From Robiginitalea sediminis (lineage in GTDB: Bacteria; Bacteroidota; Bacteroidia; Flavobacteriales; Flavobacteriaceae), in assembly GCF_002198115.1 (NCBI RefSeq), contig NZ_NGNR01000001.1, positions 372,001 through 436,000 on the forward strand: DNA of 64,000 nucleotides, given 5' to 3'. The notes below the pieces were generated by a model. That model was not told where the DNA came from. It saw nothing but the letters and a program-made list of their open reading frames with translations, and ran no database searches. This document shows positions 41,742 to 50,655 of the stretch, piece by piece (position 1 is the first letter of the stretch; every line of letters starts with the position of its first letter). A program made the translations under genes and the position numbers.

Positions 41742-42761
41742 ATGATCGAAGAACTGAAAAAACACCTGGAGGAAGTAACCACCTTCGAAGCCGACTCGGC
41801 GGAAGCCCTCGAGGCCTTCAGGATCAAATACCTGGGCAAGAAAGGCCTGCTCAATACGTTCTTTGCAGCCCTTAAGGACGTGCCCAAAGAGGAAAAAAGG
41901 GAATTCGGCCAAACGGTCAACACCCTGAAAAATGCAGCCAACGAAAAGTGGGAAACCCTGAAAAGCAAGTTGGAATCCCAAACCAGCCAGCAGGCCCGCT
42001 ATGGCGATTTAACCCGGCCCGGGGAGCCGCTGCCCCTGGGGTCGCGCCATCCCATTTCCGTAGTGCGGGACGAGATCATATCCATTTTCTCACGGATCGG
42101 TTTCACCGTATCGGAAGGCCCGGAAATCGAAGACGACTGGCATAATTTCACCGCCCTGAACCTGCCGGAATACCACCCGGCCAGGGACATGCAGGATACC
42201 TTCTTTATCCAGACGGACCCGGATATCCTTCTGCGCACCCATACTTCCTCGGTACAGGTCCGCTATATGGAGCAGCACAAACCGCCCATCCGGACCATTT
42301 CCCCGGGGCGGGTATACCGGAACGAGGCCATTTCGGCCCGCTCCCATTGCTTTTTCCACCAGGTAGAAGGGCTTTATATCGATAAGGGCGTTTCCTTTGC
42401 TGACCTGAAGCAGACCCTGCAATACTTTACCAAAGCCCTTTTTGGTAAATCGCGCATCCGCCTGCGCCCCTCCTACTTCCCCTTTACCGAACCCAGTGCG
42501 GAAGTGGATGTCTACTGGGGGCTGGAGACGGAAACCGACTACAAGATCACCAAGGGTACGGGATGGCTCGAAATTATGGGCTGTGGGATGGTAGACCCCA
42601 ACGTGCTGAAGAATTGCGGGATAGACCCCGCGGAATATTCCGGCTTTGCTTTTGGAATGGGGATAGACCGCATTGCACTGCTACTCTACCAAATTCCGGA
42701 TATCCGTCTCCTGAGCGAAAATGACGTTCGCTTCCTGAAACAATTCAAGAGCAGCCGCTAA
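41742..42761 (+). CDS. pheS: Phenylalanyl-tRNA synthetase alpha subunit
   Basis: 339 aa class II synthetase subunit, charging tRNA-Phe as an alpha2-beta2 complex with PheT (not in the window). It has the N-terminal coiled-coil, motif 1 in [19 protein letters not shown], motif 2 around [17 protein letters not shown], and motif 3 [12 protein letters not shown] near the end; [12 protein letters not shown] binds Phe. ATG 41742 is chosen as the usual M-I-E-E-L start. It ends in a 4-nt overlap with the convergent lipoprotein gene. Confidence 0.96.
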   Translation: MIEELKKHLEEVTTFEADSAEALEAFRIKYLGKKGLLNTFFAALKDVPKEEKREFGQTVNTLKNAANEKWETLKSKLESQTSQQARYGDLTRPGEPLPLGSRHPISVVRDEIISIFSRIGFTVSEGPEIEDDWHNFTALNLPEYHPARDMQDTFFIQTDPDILLRTHTSSVQVRYMEQHKPPIRTISPGRVYRNEAISARSHCFFHQVEGLYIDKGVSFADLKQTLQYFTKALFGKSRIRLRPSYFPFTEPSAEVDVYWGLETETDYKITKGTGWLEIMGCGMVDPNVLKNCGIDPAEYSGFAFGMGIDRIALLLYQIPDIRLLSENDVRFLKQFKSSR

Positions 42762-43264
42762 CGCAGCGGAAACCCTTTTGCGGCCCACCACGGGTGTACC
42801 TCGATGGCCAGCCGGCCAGCTTTTACAGAAGGGTCCATGTTGGCCAGGCTGTCTGCCATTTCCAGGGTAGGGACATTGTAGATGGTAATCCCCCGGATGT
42901 CGCCATCGTCTCCAAAAGGCCCGGAGATATCGGCGTAACCTTCCTCGTACATGCGCCCGAGGTGTTCCAGGTGGAGGCGCTGCAGGCTGTCTGCCTCCTC
43001 CTTATTCTGTGAACGGACCGGCCCGCGTTTCAAAAAGGCGATGAAGTACTGCTGCATCAGCACCGTGTCTCCCGTTGCCTGGTCCACATAGTCGAATATC
43101 TGGAACCCCCGTTGCTCCAATTCCCGGCGCAGCTCTGCCTGCGACTTTTCCGGCACAATGGGCTCCTCTCCTGCAGGGTTTTGGGCCTCCTCCCTGGAGG
43201 CACATCCGGCTGCCAGCATCCCGGCAACCAGGATAAGGGTGCGCAATATCGTTTTTAGTTCCAT
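42758..43264 (-). CDS. YCII-like domain lipoprotein
   Basis: 168 aa. Lipoprotein signal with lipobox LAAGC (Cys21), an acidic linker, then a YCII-like ferredoxin-fold domain: [60 protein letters not shown], with the L-x-x-H-L and GPF-x-D-D features. YCII proteins are mostly uncharacterised; a periplasmic or outer-membrane lipid-anchored form is typical of flavobacteria. It overlaps the upstream CYTH gene by 10 nt. Confidence 0.82.
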   Translation of the reverse strand: MELKTILRTLILVAGMLAAGCASREEAQNPAGEEPIVPEKSQAELRRELEQRGFQIFDYVDQATGDTVLMQQYFIAFLKRGPVRSQNKEEADSLQRLHLEHLGRMYEEGYADISGPFGDDGDIRGITIYNVPTLEMADSLANMDPSVKAGRLAIEVHPWWAAKGFPLR

Positions 43265-43725
43265 GTTTTAAACGGATTTTTACTGAGCTGTGAATTGTAG
43301 TATTCGGGCTTGCCGGTTACTTCTTCCCCCAGCCAGGCCGGCCTGGGAAAGGACTCTCCCTCCTCCTGCAGCTCCACCTCGGCCAGGATCAGGCCCTGGT
43401 TGTCGTCCTGGAACTCATCTACTTCAAATATGTGGTGGCCCACCGGCACCTCGTAGCGGATTTTGCGGATCACACTGGGCAAGCAGATCTCCAGCATTTC
43501 GGTAGCGTCTTCCGGGGAAATGGCGTACTCCCATTCCTGGCGGGTAGTCCCCCCGGCATCGGAGCAACCCTTGATGGTGATCCAGGCCTGGTTGCCACAG
43601 CGGCGGATGCGCACCACCCGGTCCGGGTTGGTGCTCAAAAACCCCTGGATCATTTCCCAGTGCTGCACCGCGGCTTCCCGGTAGGAGCGGTTGCGCACAA
43701 GGAACTTTCGCTCAATCTCAATCAT
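43255..43725 (-). CDS. CYTH-domain phosphatase (triphosphate tunnel family)
   Basis: 156 aa. The ExExK signature of CYTH enzymes is at residues 3-7 (EIERK), followed by RVVRIRR, AWITIKG, EWEYAI, IRKIRYEV, FEVDEF and AEVEL, the alternating charged strands of the tunnel. Small CYTH proteins act as inorganic triphosphatases or class IV adenylate cyclases; which one is unknown. It is divergent from dinB across 54 nt and coupled to the YCII gene. Confidence 0.9.
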   Translation of the reverse strand: MIEIERKFLVRNRSYREAAVQHWEMIQGFLSTNPDRVVRIRRCGNQAWITIKGCSDAGGTTRQEWEYAISPEDATEMLEICLPSVIRKIRYEVPVGHHIFEVDEFQDDNQGLILAEVELQEEGESFPRPAWLGEEVTGKPEYYNSQLSKNPFKTWN

Positions 43726-43768
43726 AGGTACCTGTTTCCCGGATGGTCCGGGCGGCCTAAATATACCC

Positions 43769-43776
43769 TAAATTTG
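43769..43776 (+). promoter_or_regulatory. -7 box (TAAATTTG) almost touching dinB
   Basis: Exact TAnnTTTG ending only 3 nt before the ATG at 43780 (9 nt before the alternative ATG at 43786). Transcription would start at or next to the start codon. Confidence 0.6.
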
Positions 43777-43779
43777 ACT

Positions 43780-44877
43780 ATGGAAATGCGGGAAATCCGA
43801 AAGATCATCCATGTGGACATGGACGCCTTCTTCGCTTCGGTGGAGCAGCACGACCACCCAGAACTCGCCGGGAAACCGGTGGCCGTAGGGGGAGGGTCCA
43901 AACGGGGGGTGGTGGCGGCCGCAAGTTACGAAGCCAGGAAGTTCGGGGTGCGCTCTGCCATGAGCGGGGCCCTGGCGCGGCGGCAGTGCCCGGATCTCAT
44001 CTTTGTGGCACCCCGGTTTGACCGGTACCGGGAAGTTTCCCTGCAAATCCGGGAGATCTTTTGCGAATACACGGACCTGGTGGAGCCCCTCTCCCTGGAT
44101 GAAGCCTACCTCGATGTTACCGTAAATAAAAAAGGGAAGCCCTCCGCAACGCTGATCGCCCGGGATATCCGCCGTAAGATCCTGGAAAAAACGGGGCTAA
44201 CAGCTTCGGCAGGGATTTCCATCAACAAGTTTGTAGCCAAGGTTGCCAGCGATATGAACAAGCCCAATGGGCAGAAAACCATCCCGCCGGAAGAAGTGGA
44301 GGCCTTTCTGCTGAGCCTGGACATACGCAAGTTCCATGGAGTAGGAAAGGTAACGGCCGCCAAGATGAACCGCCTGGGCATCTTTACCGGGGAGGACCTG
44401 GCAGCCCGGTCGGAAGCCTTCCTGGCCGAAAATTTCGGGAAAAGCGGGAAGCACTATTACGACATTGTCCGCGGCATCCATAACAGCCCGGTGCAGCCCA
44501 GCCGTACCCCAAAGTCCGTGGGTGCAGAACGCACCTTTTCGGAAAACCTCAGCAGCGAAGTCTTTATGCTGGAAAAGCTTGAGCACATCGCCGGGGAGCT
44601 GCAAAACAGGCTCCGTAAAAAGGGCCGGGCCGGGAAAACCATTACCCTGAAAATCAAATACAGCGACTTCAGGCTGCACACCCGCAGCCGTACCCTGGAG
44701 TACTATGTGTCCGATGCGGGCCTGATCCTGGAAACGGCCAGGTCCCTGCTCTACCAGGAGCCCCTGCAGGAATCCGTCCGCCTGCTGGGGATTTCCCTCT
44801 CCAACCTCAACACCGAAAAAAAGAAAACCGAACCCCAGGCGGATTCGGTTTCGGTCCAATTGCAATTTGACTTTTAG
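43780..44877 (+). CDS. dinB: DNA polymerase IV (Y family)
   Basis: 365 aa translesion polymerase. The catalytic acidic residues are in IIHVDMDAFFASVEQ (Asp13, Asp15 region) and LSLDEAYLDV near 105-114. A HhH segment (KFHGVGKVTAAKMNRLGI) and the little-finger domain follow. The C-terminus lacks an obvious clamp-binding motif except QLQFDF at the very end, which fits the beta-clamp pentapeptide type QLxLF/QLxFDF. Leaderless expression is suggested by the -7 box position. Stops overlap by 4 nt with convergent pyk. Confidence 0.94.
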   Translation: MEMREIRKIIHVDMDAFFASVEQHDHPELAGKPVAVGGGSKRGVVAAASYEARKFGVRSAMSGALARRQCPDLIFVAPRFDRYREVSLQIREIFCEYTDLVEPLSLDEAYLDVTVNKKGKPSATLIARDIRRKILEKTGLTASAGISINKFVAKVASDMNKPNGQKTIPPEEVEAFLLSLDIRKFHGVGKVTAAKMNRLGIFTGEDLAARSEAFLAENFGKSGKHYYDIVRGIHNSPVQPSRTPKSVGAERTFSENLSSEVFMLEKLEHIAGELQNRLRKKGRAGKTITLKIKYSDFRLHTRSRTLEYYVSDAGLILETARSLLYQEPLQESVRLLGISLSNLNTEKKKTEPQADSVSVQLQFDF

Positions 44878-46316
44878 AAATTGCAGGATTCGATCTGGGT
44901 CACCCTCAGGGTGTTGACCATCCCCTTGTCCTTAATGGGCATAGCTGCCAGGCTAATGAGCATATCGCCGGCTTCCAGGAAGCCCTTCTGGCAGGCAATT
45001 TTGTTTACGTCTTCTATGGTTTCGTCCGTGGAGACAAAACGGTCGTAATAGAAAGCCTTTACCCCCCAGAGCAAATTGAGTTGGGAGAGGATCTTCTTGT
45101 TGGAGGTGAAGACCAGGATATGCGCACTGGGGCGCCAGGCCGAAATCTGGAAGGCCGTATACCCACTGTTGGTAAGGGTGGAAATCGCCTTGGCCTTGAT
45201 CTCATTGGCCATAAGGGCGGCATGGAAACAAACCGCCTTGGTAATATAGCGCTTGGTGCGGATCTGAGGGGGCTCGTGGGGTACTTTGATAAGTTCGGAC
45301 CCCTCCACGCTCTTGAGGATGCTGGTCATCTTCTGAATAACCTGTACCGGGTAATTCCCAACGGAGGTCTCCCCGGATAGCATTACCGCATCTGCCCCGT
45401 CCATCACGGAGTTGGCCACATCGTTTACCTCTGCACGCGTGGGCGTCAGGCTGGTAATCATTGTCTCCATCATCTGGGTGGCAATAATGACCGGGATACG
45501 CGCTTTTTTGGCCCTTAGCACCAGGCGCTTCTGGATAAGGGGGACTTCCTCTGCGGGCACTTCCACCCCAAGGTCGCCCCGGGCCACCATAAGCCCGTCG
45601 CAGTACGCGACAATCTTGTCGATATTCTCCACGGCCTCCGGCTTCTCGATCTTGGCAATGATCGGGATCTTGTGCTTGGCATGCTCCTCGATGAGCTGTT
45701 GGAGGTCTATCAGGTCCTGGCTGTGACGCACAAAAGAAAGGGCAATCCAGTCCACATCCTGGGAAATGGCAAAGATGGCGTCCTTGATATCCTTTTCGGT
45801 AAGGGCCGGCAGGGAGATATTGGTATTGGGCAGGTTTACCCCTTTCTTGGATTTGAGGGGGCCGCCCTGCACAACCTTGGCCTTCACACTGTCCTTGCCG
45901 TTGGTTTCCAGGATCTCGAAGATCAGCTTCCCGTCGTCCAGCAGGATCCGTTCCCCCGGGTTAACATCCTTGGGGAAGTTCTTGTAGTTCATGTAGACTT
46001 CCTTGTCGTTCCCTTCAAAGGGTTTCCCGGTGCGGAAGGTAATCTCATCTCCCGGGGCAACCACGACCTCCCCGGACATGACCCCAACCCGCAGTTTGGG
46101 GCCCTGCAAGTCTGCAAGGATAGCCGTGTGGATACCCAGTTCCTCGCTTAATTCACGGATCATGGCAACGCGCTGGGCCACATCGTCGTAGTTGGCGTGG
46201 GAAAAATTGATCCGAAAGACATCCACCCCGGCCTTTACCATTTCCCGCAAGGTGTCCTTACTGCTGGTAGCCGGCCCCAAGGTGGCGACAATCTTTGTCT
46301 TTTTCTGGTTTGGCAT
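44874..46316 (-). CDS. pyk: Pyruvate kinase
   Basis: 480 aa, catalysing phosphoenolpyruvate + ADP to pyruvate + ATP. KIVATLGPATSSKDTL opens the protein, FRINFSHANYDD, LADLQGPKLRVG, the active-site IIAKIEKPEAVENIDKIV with the catalytic Lys, MVARGDLGVEVPAEEVP, and ATQMMETMITSLTPTRAEVNDVANSVMDGADAVMLSGETSVG are all present. It is the last gene of a minus-strand cluster with acpP, fabF, rnc and an IPExxxVDY gene, a common flavobacterial order. Confidence 0.96.
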   Translation of the reverse strand: MPNQKKTKIVATLGPATSSKDTLREMVKAGVDVFRINFSHANYDDVAQRVAMIRELSEELGIHTAILADLQGPKLRVGVMSGEVVVAPGDEITFRTGKPFEGNDKEVYMNYKNFPKDVNPGERILLDDGKLIFEILETNGKDSVKAKVVQGGPLKSKKGVNLPNTNISLPALTEKDIKDAIFAISQDVDWIALSFVRHSQDLIDLQQLIEEHAKHKIPIIAKIEKPEAVENIDKIVAYCDGLMVARGDLGVEVPAEEVPLIQKRLVLRAKKARIPVIIATQMMETMITSLTPTRAEVNDVANSVMDGADAVMLSGETSVGNYPVQVIQKMTSILKSVEGSELIKVPHEPPQIRTKRYITKAVCFHAALMANEIKAKAISTLTNSGYTAFQISAWRPSAHILVFTSNKKILSQLNLLWGVKAFYYDRFVSTDETIEDVNKIACQKGFLEAGDMLISLAAMPIKDKGMVNTLRVTQIESCNF

Positions 46317-46323
46317 ATTGTTT

Positions 46324-46788
46324 TTAGAAAATTAGATTGTGTTTGGATTTAAGTTCGGCTGCCTCCAGGCGGTAGGCGGTTTGCACCTTCGGGACGGCAA
46401 GAACCTTCGGTAGTATGGGCTCTTCTGGCTCCCCTCCGTCTATCTTCAGGAAGAAGTCCACCTCCTTGCGTTCCGGGATCAGATAAACCCGTCTGCTGGA
46501 GGGTGTACTGGAAAACAACCCACCCCCGTCCGATGCGGCTTCTTCGACCGTTCCCGGGTTTACCATCAGCGTCCAGTCCCTGAAGTGCTTCTGGTCCTTC
46601 CACTGGTATACGGAAAAAGCCGCAGACTCCCCCAGGAGCAAATCATCGTGCATCCGCTTAAGGCGAATCCCGCAGTGCGCGTTCAGCGCATAGGCAAGGG
46701 CGTAATCCTCCAGCGAACTGTGAATGGCAATCAATCCGAAGGAAGTATCCTCCAGAAGATCCTCCCATATACTATGCCTGCTGCCCAT
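46324..46788 (-). CDS. IPExxxVDY-family protein
   Basis: 154 aa, named for the motif IPERKEVDF near residue 110. The N-terminal half (FGLIAIHSSLEDYALAYALN) is also conserved in the family. Function unknown; the family is encoded between rnc and pyk in many Bacteroidota. ATG 46788 is preferred to an upstream start because it begins the family-typical region; the longer frame (46836) adds 16 residues. Confidence 0.82.
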   Translation of the reverse strand: MGSRHSIWEDLLEDTSFGLIAIHSSLEDYALAYALNAHCGIRLKRMHDDLLLGESAAFSVYQWKDQKHFRDWTLMVNPGTVEEAASDGGGLFSSTPSSRRVYLIPERKEVDFFLKIDGGEPEEPILPKVLAVPKVQTAYRLEAAELKSKHNLIF

Positions 46789-46894
46789 TGCCGAGTTCAA
46801 ACGAGCCGTAAATATAACGGTTATAGCCGAATCCACCTACTGGAAGCCGGTATTGCGGGTATTCCCGCTTCCTTGGGAAGTCCTGGATCACAGT

Positions 46895-47626
46895 TTAGCC
46901 CATCTTGCCCTGCAGGGCATAGAACGCCCTTTTGGAGGCCTTTTCCTCTGCTTTCTTTTTGGAGGTGGCCCGGGCCTTGGCCATTATTCGGCCATTGATG
47001 CGGAGTTTTACGGCAAAGTGCTTCACGGGGTCGTTGCCAGTATCCTCGTATACATCGAAGTGGAACTCCTTCTTTTCCTTCTGGCACCACTCGATGACCA
47101 GGCTTTTGTAGCTGATGACCTGCCCTTCCAGTTGTTCGATATCCACATAGGGCTCAATGACCCTGCTCTGGATAAACTTCTCGCAGTACTTGTACCCGCG
47201 GTCCAGGTAAATGGCCCCAATGAGAGCCTCGAACACATTCCCGTGGATGTTCTCGCCGAAATGCGATTTCGGGATGCGGCTTTCCACGAATTTCAGGAGG
47301 CCCAGGTCCTTGCCGAGTTCGTTCAGGTGCTTGCGGCTCACGATTTTAGACCTCATTTTGGTCAGGTAGCCTTCATCTCCGGCCGGCACTTCCTTGTAGA
47401 GGTGTTTGGAGATGATGGTCCCCAGCATGGAATCGCCCAGGAATTCCAGGCGTTCGTAATTCATGGGGTTCCCCTTTTTGTCCTTCTGGTTGGCAGAGCG
47501 GTGCAGGAATGCCCGCTTGTAGATGTCGAGGTTCTTGGGCTTAAACCCCAGTATTTTTGTAATCCCCAAAAAAAAATCCCCATCCTCCTTAGGATGGGAA
47601 TTGAAGATATTTCCTGGGAAGGTCAT
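46895..47626 (-). CDS. rnc: Ribonuclease III
   Basis: 243 aa double-strand-specific endoribonuclease for rRNA and mRNA processing. The catalytic helix NYERLEFLGDSMLGTI is near 55-70, the second acidic motif is GNVFEALIGAIYLDRGY near 127-143, and a dsRNA-binding domain ends the protein (ISYKSLVIEWCQKEKKEFHF...ATSKKKAEEKASKRAF). The first 20 codons contain a terminator-like hairpin with nine T. It begins 7 nt after fabF. Confidence 0.94.
   Translation of the reverse strand: MTFPGNIFNSHPKEDGDFFLGITKILGFKPKNLDIYKRAFLHRSANQKDKKGNPMNYERLEFLGDSMLGTIISKHLYKEVPAGDEGYLTKMRSKIVSRKHLNELGKDLGLLKFVESRIPKSHFGENIHGNVFEALIGAIYLDRGYKYCEKFIQSRVIEPYVDIEQLEGQVISYKSLVIEWCQKEKKEFHFDVYEDTGNDPVKHFAVKLRINGRIMAKARATSKKKAEEKASKRAFYALQGKMG
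47568..47598 (-). terminator. Terminator-like hairpin inside the rnc 5' coding region
   Basis: On the minus strand CCCATCC-TAAGGA-GGATGGG, then GA and nine T, within codons ~10-20 of rnc. The coding frame looks genuine on both sides, so if active it is an intragenic attenuator or an RNase III target. Confidence 0.4.
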
Positions 47627-47633
47627 ACGGGAA

Positions 47634-48884
47634 TCAGCTTATTTTCTTGAAAAGTACACAGGCATTGTGCCCTCCGAAGCCGAAGGTATTGCTCATTGCC
47701 ACGCGCACATCCCGTTTCTGTGCCTTGTTTAGCGTTAAATTCAGCGAAGGATCGATGTTTTCATCCACCTCAGTGTGGTTGATGGTGGGCGGAACAATCC
47801 CGTGCTCCATAGCCAGGATGGAGGCAATGGCCTCAATAGCCCCGGCCGCCCCCAACAGGTGACCCGTCATGGACTTGGTGGAGTTGATATTGATATTGGG
47901 GGCATGGTTCCCGAACACCTTGGAAATCGCTTTGAGTTCGGCCACGTCGCCAAGGGGGGTCGACGTTCCGTGGGTGTTGATCGCATCGACCTCCTCGGGT
48001 TTTACCCCGGCATCCCGCAGGCAGTTCTCCATCACCCGGACCACCCCGATCCCATCCGGGTGGGGGGCCGTCATATGATAGGCATCGGAGGAAAGGCCTC
48101 CTCCGGCTACTTCGGCATAAATTTTGGCTCCCCTTGCTTTAGCGTGCTCGTATTCTTCGAGGATGAGGGCTCCTGCACCTTCCCCCAGCACAAACCCGTC
48201 GCGGGTGGCGTCGAAGGGGCGGGAAGCAGTTTCAGGGCTTTCGTTCCGGGTGGAAAGGGCATGCATGGCATTAAACCCGCCCATCCCGGCAATGGTTACG
48301 GCGGCTTCGCTCCCGCCCGTGACCACTACATCGCAATGCCCGAGGCGGATATAGTTCAGGGCGTCTATCAGGGCATTGGCAGAACTGGCACAAGCCGAAA
48401 CGGTGGTGTAGTTCGGTCCCATGAAACCGTGTTTGATACTGATGTTCCCGGGGGCGATGTCGGCAATCATCTTCGGGATAAAAAACGGATTGAAACGGGG
48501 GGTACCATCCCCTGCCGCAAAGTTGAGGACCTCCGTCTGGAAGGTCTCCAGGCCTCCGATACCTGCGCCCCAGATCACCCCAACGCGGAATTTGTCGATC
48601 TGCTCGAGGTCCAGCCCGGAATCGGCGATAGCCTCATCGGAAGAGACCAGGGCATACTGGGCAAAACGGTCCAGTTTGCGCGCTTCCTTCCTGTCGAAAA
48701 AATCGTTGGGGTCGTACCCTTTGAGTTCGCAGGCAAACTTAGTCTTGAACTTCTCGGTATCGAAATAGGTGATGGGAGCACATCCGCTCTTGCCGTTCTT
48801 CAGCCCTTCCCAGTAAGCATCCTTTGTGTTGCCTATGGGTGTGAGGGCTCCAAGCCCGGTTACTACTACTCTTTTTAATTCCAT
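47634..48884 (-). CDS. fabF: Beta-ketoacyl-ACP synthase II
   Basis: 416 aa elongating condensing enzyme of fatty-acid synthesis, joining malonyl-ACP to acyl-ACP. The Cys-His-His triad is visible in TVSACASSANALIDAL (Cys near 165), INTHGTSTPLGD and KSMTGHLLGAAGAIEA, with the final NTFGFGGHNACVLFKK. It lies 111 nt downstream of acpP, separated by a strong terminator hairpin. Confidence 0.96.
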   Translation of the reverse strand: MELKRVVVTGLGALTPIGNTKDAYWEGLKNGKSGCAPITYFDTEKFKTKFACELKGYDPNDFFDRKEARKLDRFAQYALVSSDEAIADSGLDLEQIDKFRVGVIWGAGIGGLETFQTEVLNFAAGDGTPRFNPFFIPKMIADIAPGNISIKHGFMGPNYTTVSACASSANALIDALNYIRLGHCDVVVTGGSEAAVTIAGMGGFNAMHALSTRNESPETASRPFDATRDGFVLGEGAGALILEEYEHAKARGAKIYAEVAGGGLSSDAYHMTAPHPDGIGVVRVMENCLRDAGVKPEEVDAINTHGTSTPLGDVAELKAISKVFGNHAPNININSTKSMTGHLLGAAGAIEAIASILAMEHGIVPPTINHTEVDENIDPSLNLTLNKAQKRDVRVAMSNTFGFGGHNACVLFKKIS

Positions 48885-48922
48885 ACAATGAAACTATTTG
48901 GCAGCTACTTATCCCATGCGTA

Positions 48923-48968
48923 AATTAAAAAAAATTATCCATGCAGCCCTGCGGTGCATGGATAATTT
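48923..48968 (-). terminator. Strong terminator between acpP and fabF
   Basis: 14-bp perfect stem AAATTATCCATGCA / TGCATGGATAATTT around a 9-nt loop. On the minus strand it is followed by a run of eight T. It would end most acpP transcripts before fabF. Confidence 0.8.
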
Positions 48969-48995
48969 GACTTTAGGAAAAAGTATATCATGTAC

Positions 48996-49229
48996 TTACT
49001 TGGCCTCCTCTATGTAGCTAATAGCCTGGCCAACAGTAGCAATATTTTCAGCCTGATCGTCAGGGATCTGTATATCGAATTCTTTTTCAAATTCCATGAT
49101 CAACTCTACAGTATCCAAGGAATCTGCACCCAGGTCGTTGGTAAAGCTCGCTTCAGCAACCACCTCGTTTTCGTCAACACCGAGTTTATCAACGATGATA
49201 GCCTTTACTCTTGATGCAATGTCTGACAT
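48996..49229 (-). CDS. acpP: Acyl carrier protein
   Basis: 77 aa acidic carrier of fatty-acid intermediates. The phosphopantetheine attachment Ser37 is in [15 protein letters not shown] 49229 is chosen because it gives the normal ACP length and follows a -7 box; a longer frame upstream is not ACP-like. The composition is less GC-rich than neighbours, as in highly expressed genes. It heads the acpP-fabF-rnc-pyk group, with most transcripts probably stopping at the terminator. Confidence 0.97.
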   Translation of the reverse strand: MSDIASRVKAIIVDKLGVDENEVVAEASFTNDLGADSLDTVELIMEFEKEFDIQIPDDQAENIATVGQAISYIEEAK

Positions 49230-49258
49230 ATCGTTTGGTTTTAAATTTGAATTGTTGG

Positions 49259-49266
49259 CAAAAATA
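49259..49266 (-). promoter_or_regulatory. -7 box (TATTTTTG) for acpP
   Basis: Exact TAnnTTTG on the minus strand, 29 nt before the ATG. Confidence 0.6.
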
Positions 49267-49339
49267 TAAAACTTTGGGTTAAATACACGAAATACCGATA
49301 AAATGTAGCTTTCTATACCTCTAAATATAGTGGCAATAG

Positions 49340-49347
49340 TACATTTG
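49340..49347 (+). promoter_or_regulatory. -7 box (TACATTTG) almost touching purN
   Basis: Exact TAnnTTTG ending 4 nt before the purN ATG; predicts a leaderless or nearly leaderless mRNA. Confidence 0.6.
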
Positions 49348-49351
49348 TTCC

Positions 49352-49960
49352 ATGGCAAATACCTTGAAAACGGACAATCCGCCGCTCAGGAAGCTGGTTT
49401 TGTTCGCTTCCGGATCGGGCAGCAATGTAGAGCGTATTGCTGCACATTTCGCAGAAGATGCCCGGGTGGCCATTAGCGGTGTGCTCTGCAATAACACCAA
49501 GGCCGGGGTCATAGACCGATGCAAGCGCCTGGGGCTCCCCCTGTACTGCTTCAACCGACCCGCTTTCCATAACCCGGAAGGACTGCTGGCCCTGCTGGCC
49601 GGCCTGGAACCCGACCTGATTGTCCTGGCCGGATTCCTCTGGAAAATCCCCGATGCCATGGTGGAGGCCTACCCGGAACGCATTGTAAACATCCACCCGG
49701 CCCTGTTGCCTAAATACGGGGGAAAAGGGATGTATGGAATGCATGTGCACCAGGCAGTGGTCGAAAACAAGGAAGCCGAAACGGGGATCACCATCCATTT
49801 TGTGAATGAGGCCTACGATGAAGGGGCTATTATTTTTCAGGCCCGCACGGCGGTTACCCCGGAACATACTCCGGAAGATGTAGCGGCGAACGTGCACGAG
49901 CTGGAGTACGCGCACTTCCCCAGGGTTATCGAAGAACTCCTTAATCTTGAGGATGGCTGA
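49352..49960 (+). CDS. purN: Phosphoribosylglycinamide formyltransferase
   Basis: 202 aa enzyme of de novo purine synthesis, transferring formyl from 10-formyl-THF to [19 protein letters not shown] binds GAR near 15-30, and the catalytic Asn/His/Asp are in [17 protein letters not shown] near 112-128 and [12 protein letters not shown] near 150-161. It is divergent from acpP, an arrangement common in Flavobacteriia, and overlaps the RNase H gene by 8 nt. Confidence 0.95.
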   Translation: MANTLKTDNPPLRKLVLFASGSGSNVERIAAHFAEDARVAISGVLCNNTKAGVIDRCKRLGLPLYCFNRPAFHNPEGLLALLAGLEPDLIVLAGFLWKIPDAMVEAYPERIVNIHPALLPKYGGKGMYGMHVHQAVVENKEAETGITIHFVNEAYDEGAIIFQARTAVTPEHTPEDVAANVHELEYAHFPRVIEELLNLEDG

Positions 49961-50588
49961 GAAAAAAAAATACTACACCGTCTGGAAGGGGAAAACCCCA
50001 GGGGTCTATAAAGGATGGGAAGCCTGCAAAAAAGAGATAGGGGGTTTTAAAGGGGCCCAGTATATGGGTTTTGCAGACCGGGAGGAGGCCCAGAAAGCCT
50101 ATCGCATGGGCTACGGGGCTGCCCTGGCCGCTAAAAAGCGCGCCAAATCCGCTGCCGAGGCATCCCTGGCACGCCTGGGCTCCCCGAATATGAATTCTAT
50201 TTCGGTTGATGCGGCCTCCAGCGGGAACCCTGGTAAAATGGAATACCAGGGTGTAGATACCCGGACGGGCAAGCGACTCTTCCACCAGGGCCCTTTCGAG
50301 GAGGGCACCAACAACATTGGGGAATTTTTAGCCATTGTACACGGGCTGGCCTATTTAAAAAAGCACGGCAGTGACCGGATTATTTATACTGACTCCCGGA
50401 CAGCCATGAGTTGGGTCCGCAAGAAAAAATGCAACACCAAACTGGAGGAAAACGAAAAAAACGACGCCCTCTTTGAACTAATAGACCGGGCCGAACAGTG
50501 GTTGCGCGAGCACCCCTACACCACCCCGGTAGTGAAATGGGAAACCAAGGCATGGGGGGAAATACCGGCGGATTTCGGGAGGAAGTAA
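49953..50588 (+). CDS. RNase H with N-terminal viroplasmin (RHBD) domain
   Basis: 211 aa. N-terminal RNA:DNA-hybrid-binding domain (KKKYYTVWKGKTPGVYKGWEACKKEIGGFKGAQYMGF), a Lys/Ala-rich linker, then an RNase HI fold with the four acidic residues in ISVDAASSGN, NNIGEFLAI, IIYTDSRTAMSW and EIPADFGRK. It degrades RNA in RNA-DNA hybrids. ATG 49953 is chosen over an in-frame TTG 6 nt upstream. It is coupled to purN by overlap. Confidence 0.92.
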   Translation: MAEKKKYYTVWKGKTPGVYKGWEACKKEIGGFKGAQYMGFADREEAQKAYRMGYGAALAAKKRAKSAAEASLARLGSPNMNSISVDAASSGNPGKMEYQGVDTRTGKRLFHQGPFEEGTNNIGEFLAIVHGLAYLKKHGSDRIIYTDSRTAMSWVRKKKCNTKLEENEKNDALFELIDRAEQWLREHPYTTPVVKWETKAWGEIPADFGRK

Positions 50589-50602
50589 GACGGGATCATC
50601 CG

Positions 50603-50634
50603 TTGGTGTATCGTGCGCAGAAGGCGTATCTTTG
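50603..50634 (+). promoter_or_regulatory. Promoter of the pfkB-family gene
   Basis: TTG at 50603-50605, 21-nt spacer, then an exact TATCTTTG at 50627-50634; the ATG is 21 nt further on. Confidence 0.65.
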
Positions 50635-50655
50635 CCGCAAACTCCAGGCGGATAC

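Noticed and set aside
49230-49358. 43-residue extension of acyl carrier protein
   Set aside because: Not ACP-like, contains the -7 box, and overlaps the divergent purN start.
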